From NCBI GenBank assembly GCA_049303905.1, contig JBAQNP010000014.1:1-11161 (forward strand): 11,161 nucleotides of DNA. Reading direction: 5' to 3'. A program made the position numbers and the translations under genes. The stretch is from UBA2206 sp049303905. Lineage in GTDB: Bacteria > Patescibacteriota > Minisyncoccia > Moranbacterales > UBA2206. Position 1 is the first letter of the stretch. The number at the start of each line of letters is the position of its first letter. Of the stretch, positions 6,498 to 11,161 are shown piece after piece. The notes under the pieces were generated by a model. It searched no databases, was not told the DNA's origin, and saw nothing but the letters and a program-made list of their open reading frames with translations.

Positions 6498-7541
6498 TTA
6501 AAATATTATCGACGGATCATTAATGGGATTTTCTAATAAATCCTTCTCGTATTCTCGTAAAGATTTATCACGAAATTCCACTTGCTTTGCTTCATTGTTC
6601 CAACTAAATTTGCTAATCGGGATGAAAATCTGATAATCTTTTTTGACGTCTACTAACCACTGGCTAAAAGTTTTGGTTGGAACGAATATCTGACTTATTT
6701 TCACTAAATCCTGCCCATCTTGGTTTTTTTTGTCTTCCAATAAAATTATATGAAATCCGATAGAGCTTTTGATGACATCACTTTGTTTTCCTTTTTCTAA
6801 ATTGAAAATAGAACTGGCCACTTCCGGAAGCATTTGATTTGCGCTAAACCAGCCCAGCGCCCCGCCATCTTTGGCGCTTTCACCTCCCGAATATTTCTTA
6901 GCGGTATCAGAAAAAATCATTCCGCTGGCAAGATCAGACTTAGCTGTATTGATTTTTTTGCGTGCATCTTCAAAGGAGGGATCATTTTTTTGAATATCGG
7001 CAAATATTTTTTCTTGATATAGATCTGGTTTTACAATATTATTTTTGAAATCATCCACACTCCAGCCGTATAACTTTTCTAAATTATTTTTAAGATAATC
7101 ACCTGTGCCATATTCTTTCATTTTTCTATCAACTTCTTGATCAATCAGCTCTTGCGAAATGACAATGCCTTTTTTCTTTGCTTCTTTTTCTATAATAGCG
7201 TCGTCAATTAGTTTATTTAGAATATTCTTTTCTTTTATGAGTAATCTTTTTTGGCCGTCGGTAGTTCCAAAATCAACTCGTAGACCGACCTTGGAAAAAT
7301 CTTGGCTTTCATAAAATTTCTTAGCTCCCGCCAGTTGTTCTTGTAATCTTTCAGTAGTGATAAGAACAGAACTAGACACAGCGGCTGGATAGGGAATAAT
7401 TTTGGCAGTTATTCGCACAACGCGGTTTTCATTTTCTGGAAAAAAACAAAGAAAGGCGCCAATAGCTATGGCATAAGCCAGGAGCAAAATAATAAAAGTC
7501 TTAATGATGGTTTGAATTTTTATCCTTTTTTCTTTTTTCAT
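6498..7541 (-). CDS. Membrane-anchored parvulin-type peptidyl-prolyl isomerase (SurA/PrsA-like)
   Basis: From the ATG at 7541 this gives 347 residues. It should act outside the membrane, helping exported proteins fold by isomerising proline bonds. A basic N-terminus leads into one membrane helix (about 12-34). A SurA-like helical N domain follows (about 94-182), then a parvulin domain (about 192-274) with the family pattern KKYSGG, DGGALGWF and GFHIILLE. About 70 further residues follow. The helix ends near AFLC, but this lacks the small residue a lipobox needs before Cys, so it looks like a membrane anchor and not a PrsA-type lipoprotein. An upstream ATG at 7580 would overlap the previous gene by 25 bases. 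I prefer 7541 because TTGGA sits about 8 bases before it and the charged N-terminus is typical. Confidence 0.88.
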   Translation of the reverse strand: MKKEKRIKIQTIIKTFIILLLAYAIAIGAFLCFFPENENRVVRITAKIIPYPAAVSSSVLITTERLQEQLAGAKKFYESQDFSKVGLRVDFGTTDGQKRLLIKEKNILNKLIDDAIIEKEAKKKGIVISQELIDQEVDRKMKEYGTGDYLKNNLEKLYGWSVDDFKNNIVKPDLYQEKIFADIQKNDPSFEDARKKINTAKSDLASGMIFSDTAKKYSGGESAKDGGALGWFSANQMLPEVASSIFNLEKGKQSDVIKSSIGFHIILLEDKKNQDGQDLVKISQIFVPTKTFSQWLVDVKKDYQIFIPISKFSWNNEAKQVEFRDKSLREYEKDLLENPINDPSIIF

Positions 7542-7555
7542 ATTTTTTTCCAAAA

Positions 7556-7963
7556 CTATTTTATAAAGTAATTCCACCATTTCAATAAATTGGAAGTTTT
7601 CTCTGCGGAATAGGTATTTTGATTGTCATTTTTTATGTCCAATTCTTGTGTTTTTTGGGTAGGAATGTCCAAATCTTGCGTGATAACCACCACATTTTCA
7701 TTCGGATCTTGCAGATCAAGCTTGTCTTTGGCTTGAATTTTTTGATAATCCTGACTGCCAAGGTACGCTATCCGTTCTTCCAAGCTCATATTTTCTTGTT
7801 TGATTTTTTCCGCCTGCTCTTTTAGCGCTTCTATTTCGCTTTCCACTACTTTTTTCTTGGAAGATTCTTGATACACTGAATAACTCAAAAAAACAAAGGC
7901 GACAATAGCGAGAAAAATAATGGGTCCGATTTTCCAAGAACCAATTGAATCGTTATTTTTCAT
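7556..7963 (-). CDS. FtsB/DivIC-like septum formation initiator
   Basis: This protein of 135 residues has a short cytoplasmic N-terminus, a membrane helix at about 13-30, an Lys/Glu-rich coiled coil at about 34-67 and a conserved-looking block after it (YLGSQDYQ then KLDLQDPNENVVV). That order is the FtsB/DivIC architecture, in which the coiled coil and C-terminal block bind FtsL-like partners in the divisome. The tail ends in an aromatic cluster (KWWNYF). The start has no Shine-Dalgarno sequence. It lies 22 bases after the 36-residue ORF and 14 bases before the preferred parvulin start, so the three genes probably share one transcript. FtsB and DivIC cannot be told apart at this divergence, so no symbol is given. 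Confidence 0.82.
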   Translation of the reverse strand: MKNNDSIGSWKIGPIIFLAIVAFVFLSYSVYQESSKKKVVESEIEALKEQAEKIKQENMSLEERIAYLGSQDYQKIQAKDKLDLQDPNENVVVITQDLDIPTQKTQELDIKNDNQNTYSAEKTSNLLKWWNYFIK

Positions 7964-7985
7964 TAAATTATTTTTTTTGTTTAAT

Positions 7986-8096
7986 TTAATATGTCAAAGC
8001 TGGCGCGATTGTGAACGCCACCATCGCTAAAACTGCGATAATTGAAATTACCAGCCAAATTCTTTGTATCCATTTTCTGCTTCTTTTTGTTCTCAT
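7986..8096 (-). CDS. Small single-pass membrane peptide, 36 residues
   Basis: The ORF starts at an ATG and ends at TAA. The first 12 residues are strongly basic (MRTKRSRKWIQR), followed by a hydrophobic helix of about 20 residues (IWLVISIIAVLAMVAF) and a short tail ending in PALTY. This predicts an N-in membrane peptide. It fills the gap between lepA and the FtsB-like gene, and a promoter at 8103-8131 would begin transcription on its ATG. There is no ribosome binding site, as expected for a leaderless message. Function is unknown; adjacency to a division gene hints at an envelope role. Confidence comes from the charge and hydrophobicity pattern and the promoter fit. Confidence 0.65.
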   Translation of the reverse strand: MRTKRSRKWIQRIWLVISIIAVLAMVAFTIAPALTY

Positions 8097-8102
8097 GGTT
8101 TT

Positions 8103-8131
8103 ATTTTAGCAAATTTTTTAATTTTAGCCAA
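8103..8131 (-). promoter_or_regulatory. Promoter placed to give a leaderless transcript
   Basis: On the minus strand, TTGGCT (8126-8131) is followed by a 17-base spacer and TAAAAT (8103-8108), with TGC directly before it as an extended -10 element. Start of transcription 7 bases downstream falls at 8096, the first base of the 36-residue ORF. The -35 box begins only 5 bases after the lepA stop. Confidence 0.5.
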
Positions 8132-8135
8132 GGGT

Positions 8136-9923
8136 TTATTTCTTAAGCACTGAAAGAAAAGCTTCCGGCGGGATAGAAACTCGCCCAATATTTTTCATTT
8201 TCTTTTTGCCTTTTTTCTGTTTTTCCAAGAGCTTTCTTTTTCTAGTAATGTCTCCACCATAAAGTCCACTGATAACATCCTTTCGAAAAGCCTTAATGGT
8301 TTCTCGGGCGATAATTTTTCCGCCAATGGAAGCTTGAATAGCCACTTGAAAATTTTGGCGAGGGATAACATCTTTGAGTTTTGTCACCACTCTTTTTCCT
8401 TCTGAATTAGCTTTTTCTCTCGGCACAATCCGAGAAAAAGCATCAATTTTTTCTTCGGCTACTAAGATGTCCATTTTCACCAAGTCATACGAACGATAAT
8501 CCTTAATTTCATAATTCATCGAGGCATAGCCAGAAGAAGCGCTTTTCAAATCATCGTGCAAGTTTGTCACTACATCCGTGAGCGGACAATCAAATTTAAT
8601 CACCATTCTTTCGCTGTCTAAATATTGGGTGTCTTGATACTCGGCTCGAGTATTATTCATCACCTCCATAATTGGACCAAGATAATTAGAAGGAGAAACA
8701 ATTTCCAAGCTCACATAGGGTTCAAAGACCTCTTCTATCTCAGAGGGATCAGGAAATTCCGTCGGTGAATAGACCTTGACTCGTCCTTTATCATTTCTCA
8801 GTTTTATCTCATAAACAACGCTTGGGGTGGTGACTGTCGGGTTGATTTGAAATTCTCTTTGCAGACGAGACTGAATAATTTCTAAATGCAACAATCCCAA
8901 AAATCCACAACGAAAACCACGCCCCAAGGCTAAGTTTGATTCTGGTTCAAAAACAAAAGAGGCATCATTGAGCTTGAGTTTGTCGAGCGAATCACGCATC
9001 AAATTATAATCGTCGCCTTCTACTGGATAGAAACTAGCATAAACCATTGGCACAACTTCCTTGTAGCCTGGCAAAGGCTCAACATTTGAAATCTGACCTT
9101 TGACTTTTAGCATTGTGATGGTGTCACCTACCTTACATTCCCCCACACTCTTAAGTCCGGTGGCGATATAGCCGATTTCGCCCACAGAAAGTTTTTCTGC
9201 TTTCACTAGTTCTGGTTTGAAATAGCCCACTTCAATCACATCACTTTTTTTGTCATTTATCATCATGATAATTTCTTCCTCAGCGCGAATTTCGCCATCA
9301 AAAACTCGCACATGCGCCAAAACACCCTTATAGGTATCATATTTTGAATCAAAAATAAGCGCCCGCAAAGTTTTTTGAGAATCCCCTTTGGGTGCTGGAA
9401 TTTTTTGCGCAATTATTTCCAAAAGTTCCGGGACACCTTGTCCAGTCTTGCCGGAAACTTCCAAGATTTCTTCTTCTTTGCACCCTAGGATATGCACAAT
9501 TTCTTTTTTGGCTTTTTCTACATTAGCATTTGGCAAATCAATTTTATTGACGACTGGGATAATTTCCAAATTATGATCAATCGCTTGATAGAGATTAGCC
9601 AGAGTTTGCGCCTGCACCCCTTTGGTGGCATCCACCAAAAGCACCGCCCCTTCCACCGCAGCCAAAGACCTTGAAACTTCATATCCAAAATCCACATGCC
9701 CTGGGGTGTCAATCAAGTTGAAAATGAATTCTTTATAATTCATCCGCACCGGTTGCATCTTGATCGTAATCCCCCTTTCCCGTTCCAAATCCATCTGATC
9801 CAAAAGCTGTTCTTTCATCTTGCGTTTCTCAATTGTCCCCGTCATTTCCAACATTCGATCAGACAAAGTTGATTTGCCGTGATCGATGTGCGCGATTATA
9901 CAGAAATTTCGAATATTATTCAT
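8136..9923 (-). CDS. lepA: Elongation factor 4 (LepA), translational GTPase
   Basis: This protein of 595 residues is full length for LepA, a ribosome-binding GTPase related to EF-G that acts on stalled or initiating ribosomes. GTPase motifs are intact: G1 AHIDHGKST (11-19), G2 RGIT (50-53), G3 DTPGH with catalytic His76, G4 NKID (126-129) and G5 SGK (157-159). The LepA-specific C-terminus is present and rich in lysine (RKRKLLEKQKKGKKK), followed by IGRVSIPPEAF. The start ATG is preceded by no Shine-Dalgarno sequence. Instead a perfect 8-base-pair hairpin (9932-9952) ends 8 bases before it, so initiation may depend on other features. lepA follows the recombinase gene on the same strand across two palindromic repeats. 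Confidence 0.97.
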   Translation of the reverse strand: MNNIRNFCIIAHIDHGKSTLSDRMLEMTGTIEKRKMKEQLLDQMDLERERGITIKMQPVRMNYKEFIFNLIDTPGHVDFGYEVSRSLAAVEGAVLLVDATKGVQAQTLANLYQAIDHNLEIIPVVNKIDLPNANVEKAKKEIVHILGCKEEEILEVSGKTGQGVPELLEIIAQKIPAPKGDSQKTLRALIFDSKYDTYKGVLAHVRVFDGEIRAEEEIIMMINDKKSDVIEVGYFKPELVKAEKLSVGEIGYIATGLKSVGECKVGDTITMLKVKGQISNVEPLPGYKEVVPMVYASFYPVEGDDYNLMRDSLDKLKLNDASFVFEPESNLALGRGFRCGFLGLLHLEIIQSRLQREFQINPTVTTPSVVYEIKLRNDKGRVKVYSPTEFPDPSEIEEVFEPYVSLEIVSPSNYLGPIMEVMNNTRAEYQDTQYLDSERMVIKFDCPLTDVVTNLHDDLKSASSGYASMNYEIKDYRSYDLVKMDILVAEEKIDAFSRIVPREKANSEGKRVVTKLKDVIPRQNFQVAIQASIGGKIIARETIKAFRKDVISGLYGGDITRKRKLLEKQKKGKKKMKNIGRVSIPPEAFLSVLKK

Positions 9924-9927
9924 AATT

Positions 9928-9953
9928 TGTCATGCTGAATTTATTTCAGCATC
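9928..9953. repeat. Palindromic repeat, copy A, in the lepA leader
   Basis: The perfect inverted repeat ATGCTGAA (9932-9939) with TTCAGCAT (9945-9952) has a 5-base loop. On the plus strand it begins TGTCATGCTGAA. The layout matches copy B at 9978-10026 in opposite orientation. There is no T tract on either strand directly after the stem on the gene side, so it is not a simple terminator. Confidence 0.75.
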
Positions 9954-9977
9954 TTTTAAAAATATATTTCCCATTAT

Positions 9978-10026
9978 GGATCCTGAAACCCGCCTGCCGG
10001 CGAGGCATGGCAAGTTCAGGATGACA
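9978..10026. repeat. Palindromic repeat, copy B, with an enlarged GC-rich loop
   Basis: ATCCTGAA (9980-9987) pairs perfectly with TTCAGGAT (10015-10022), followed by TGACA. On the minus strand it reads TGTCATCCTGAA, matching copy A except for one position. The loop is 27 bases and contains a near-palindrome (9992-10006, arms GCCT and AGGC), as if a second hairpin had been inserted. It ends 5 bases before the stop of the recombinase gene. Confidence 0.75.
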
Positions 10027-10030
10027 CCTA

Positions 10031-10852
10031 CTATTCTAGTGGACTTTTAATTTTTCTCAAGACTGGATTAGTCACTTTAGTATAAATTTGCGTTGTTCTA
10101 ATGTTAGCATGCCCCAAGAGTTCTTGTACATAGCGCACATCCGTGCCGTTTTCCAAGAGGTGCGTGGCAAAGCTATGTCGCAAAGAATGAAATGTAGCGT
10201 CTTTTTTGATACCTGCTTTTTCGAGAGCATTTTCAAAAACTTTTTGCGCTGTTCGTTCGGTTAATTTTCCCCCGCGTTCACTAGCAAAAAAATAATCGTT
10301 GGAATTTTTGTTGGAAATTAATTTTTCAACATCACTTACCAACTTTTCCGCAAAAAGCGTAATACGATCTTTGTTGCCTTTGGCACCCTTGATATGGATA
10401 ATAAGTTCCGCTAAAGTTATATCCTTAATTTTCAAATTAATAATCTCACTTACACGTAAGCCTCCAGAATATGCTAGAGCTATCATTAATTTATGCTTTT
10501 CATTAGAAATTACTGATAATATTTTTCCAATTTCATCTCGAGACAAAACAATCGGCAATTTGCTCGCAGTTTTCGCAAATCTAATATCAATCTCGGTTTT
10601 GTTTTTCATTACTTCCCGATAGAAATATTTGATCGCTTGCAAATAGACATTGATTGTTTGTGAAGATTGTCCCCTCTCCTGCTTTTCTAATAAATATTTT
10701 TTAACCAAATTAATTTCCGGTTCTTTTTTGATAATTTTTATGTATTTGAAATAATCCGAAAGACATCCTAAATAACTTTCAATTGTCCGCGGACTATAAT
10801 TTCTTAATCGCAATTCATTTTTTATTTTTTGCAACAACTCTTGAAGATTCAT
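10031..10852 (-). CDS. Tyrosine recombinase (XerC/D-like integrase)
   Basis: This protein of 273 residues breaks and rejoins DNA through a covalent phosphotyrosine. The N-terminal SAM-like core-binding domain covers about 1-85 and the catalytic domain about 98-268. All six active-site residues are visible: Arg133 (GGLRVSE), Lys158 (AKGNKDR), His222 and Arg225 (FHSLRHSF), His248 (LLGHAN) and nucleophile Tyr257 (TTQIYT). The ending NPVLRKIKSPLE resembles integron integrases and related recombinases, but the long insertion before the HxLR motif that marks integron integrases is absent and the protein is shorter. It has its own promoter, and upstream lies a gene-free block of inverted repeats. 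It may be a chromosome-dimer resolvase, a cassette or element integrase, or a stand-alone XerA-like enzyme. Confidence 0.93.
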   Translation of the reverse strand: MNLQELLQKIKNELRLRNYSPRTIESYLGCLSDYFKYIKIIKKEPEINLVKKYLLEKQERGQSSQTINVYLQAIKYFYREVMKNKTEIDIRFAKTASKLPIVLSRDEIGKILSVISNEKHKLMIALAYSGGLRVSEIINLKIKDITLAELIIHIKGAKGNKDRITLFAEKLVSDVEKLISNKNSNDYFFASERGGKLTERTAQKVFENALEKAGIKKDATFHSLRHSFATHLLENGTDVRYVQELLGHANIRTTQIYTKVTNPVLRKIKSPLE

Positions 10853-10857
10853 AAAAA

Positions 10858-10935
10858 TTATGCTATATTTATTTCATAAATCAGCGACACTTAAATTATA
10901 CTAAAACTTCGCATAACCCGCAACTTTTAGCATAA
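10858..10935. promoter_or_regulatory. Three GCATAA-type hexamers around the recombinase promoter
   Basis: GCATAA occurs at 10911-10916 and 10930-10935 and in inverted form (TTATGC) at 10858-10863. GCATAA is the inner part of the XerC arm of dif sites, and the first copy extends the match (CGCATAA). They could be recombinase binding sites, but no full 28-base dif-like core is present. Confidence 0.3.
10895..10923 (-). promoter_or_regulatory. Predicted recombinase promoter
   Basis: On the minus strand a consensus TATAAT -10 box (10895-10900) lies 17 bases after a weak TTGCGG -35 box (10918-10923). Transcription would begin near 10888, giving a leader of about 36 bases before the ATG at 10852. 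Confidence 0.5.
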
Positions 10936-10965
10936 TATCAAACATTAAGTTCGCATATAAACGAG

Positions 10966-11010
10966 TTGTGTCGAAATGTCGCGCGCTACGCTTACTCCAT
11001 TTCGCCACAA
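10966..11010. repeat. Hairpin H1 with a CGCTACGCT loop
   Basis: TTGTG, one mismatched base and CGAAATG (10966-10978) pair with CATTTCG, one base and CACAA (10998-11010), giving 12 of 13 pairs. The 19-base loop contains CGCTACGCTTAC. Confidence 0.75.
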
Positions 11011-11055
11011 TGTGCAGCTATGCGATTTTGGGCTATATGAAATAAAGTTAGTTTT

Positions 11056-11064
11056 TGATATAAT
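11056..11064 (+). promoter_or_regulatory. Extended -10 element reading out of the window
   Basis: TGATATAAT is a perfect -10 box with an extended TG on the plus strand, but no good -35 box is seen at 17 bases. It would transcribe away from the recombinase. It also forms part of a repeated module, so it may be coincidental. Confidence 0.25.
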
Positions 11065-11114
11065 AAACGCGCGCAACACATCGCACAACTCGCGCTATAC
11101 GGCTGGCGCCCAAA

Positions 11115-11141
11115 TCCCGATTCCGCTACGCTACATCGGGA
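11115..11141. repeat. Hairpin H2 with a CGCTACGCT loop
   Basis: TCCCGAT (11115-11121) pairs perfectly with ATCGGGA (11135-11141) around a 13-base loop containing CGCTACGCTAC, nearly the same loop core as H1 with a different stem. Confidence 0.75.
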
Positions 11142-11161
11142 CATCGCATAGCTGCACATTA

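Larger units (their letters stand above)
11009..11160. repeat. Element bounded by 18-base perfect inverted repeats
   Basis: AATGTGCAGCTATGCGAT at 11009-11026 is matched exactly by its reverse complement at 11143-11160, enclosing 116 bases. Just inside, TTTGGGC follows the left arm directly, while on the right arm its partner (11108-11114) is separated from the 18-base repeat by hairpin H2. No transposase gene is inside. It could be a small non-autonomous element or a structured recombination site. Confidence 0.7.
10853..11161. other. Gene-free block of nested inverted repeats upstream of the recombinase
   Basis: No convincing gene lies here. The block holds the recombinase promoter, three GCATAA-type hexamers, and repeated modules in both orientations. 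CGAGTTGTG (10962-10970) recurs inverted at 11084-11092. TTTGGGC (11027-11033) recurs inverted at 11108-11114. A 17-base module at 10932-10948 recurs inverted at 11048-11064 with 14 of 17 matches. An 18-base module is perfect at 11009-11026 and 11143-11160. Two hairpins sit among them. GC content rises locally. The block continues past the right edge. Confidence 0.7.

Noticed and set aside
6498..7541. Parvulin as a PrsA-type lipoprotein
   Set aside because: The cysteine at the end of the helix is preceded by Leu and not by Gly, Ala or Ser, so there is no usable lipobox.
10031..10852. Recombinase as a true integron integrase (IntI)
   Set aside because: The C-terminal SPLE ending is similar, but the IntI-specific insertion before the HxLR motif is missing and 273 residues is short for IntI.
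10911..10938. A dif site beside the recombinase gene
   Set aside because: The left arm matches the E. coli XerC arm at 8 of 11 positions, but the right arm matches at only about 4 of 11, so no complete core site exists here.
10976..11161. Plus-strand frame of 62 codons open from an ATG to the window edge
   Set aside because: It runs straight through three inverted repeats, has no Shine-Dalgarno sequence, and its composition looks like translated repeat sequence. It could only be revived if the frame continues into a recognisable protein to the right.
1..11161. Recoded UGA as in Absconditabacteria or Gracilibacteria
   Set aside because: TGA is not used as a stop in any of the eleven genes, but no gene contains an in-frame TGA either, so preference for TAA and TAG in AT-rich DNA explains the pattern.
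1..11161. CRISPR array, tRNA or rRNA genes
   Set aside because: I saw no regularly spaced direct repeats of CRISPR size and no cloverleaf or conserved rRNA segments. The TCGAAT array has a unit far too short.

Overview
The window is AT-rich, densely packed and almost entirely coded on the minus strand. Its gene style suggests a streamlined bacterium of the Candidate Phyla Radiation (Patescibacteria, Parcubacteria-like). The signs are short gaps, weak or absent Shine-Dalgarno signals, a tiny membrane peptide beside an FtsB/DivIC-like gene, membrane-anchored HtrA and parvulin proteins, and a compact tyrosine recombinase. The lineage is an inference from style, since there is no rRNA gene here. 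All eleven stop codons I can place are TAA (8) or TAG (3). No gene needs TGA to be read as an amino acid.

Left part (1-2191), accessory. The 3' end of a plus-strand gene runs head-on into an EcoRI-family adenine-specific DNA methyltransferase gene. The next gap (1300-1561) holds a methyltransferase promoter, a minus-strand terminator and, on the plus strand, a strong promoter followed at once by a long GNRA-capped hairpin and a T tract. That last arrangement is a candidate stand-alone small RNA. A DUF3800 gene follows.

Middle (2222-6398), protein quality control and redox. Reading right to left are a small 4Fe-4S ferredoxin, a membrane-anchored HtrA serine protease and a ClpB disaggregase. 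htrA and clpB are 3 bases apart and probably translationally coupled. The ClpB carries an extra Leu-Gly-Phe loop like the ClpP-docking loop of ClpC. An array of TCGAAT repeats lies upstream of the ferredoxin.

Right-centre (6498-9923), envelope and translation. lepA is followed by a 36-residue membrane peptide, an FtsB/DivIC-like protein and a membrane-anchored parvulin isomerase. A promoter directly behind lepA would start its transcript on the ATG of the 36-residue ORF, so that message may be leaderless.

Right end (9924-11161), recombination and repeats. Two related palindromic repeats with a compensatory base-pair change sit between lepA and a complete tyrosine recombinase. Upstream of the recombinase promoter is a gene-free block of nested inverted repeats that includes an 18-base perfect pair and two hairpins sharing a loop motif. 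The layout, a recombinase facing away from structured repeats, recalls an integron, but the recombinase lacks the integron-integrase insertion and the window ends inside the repeats.
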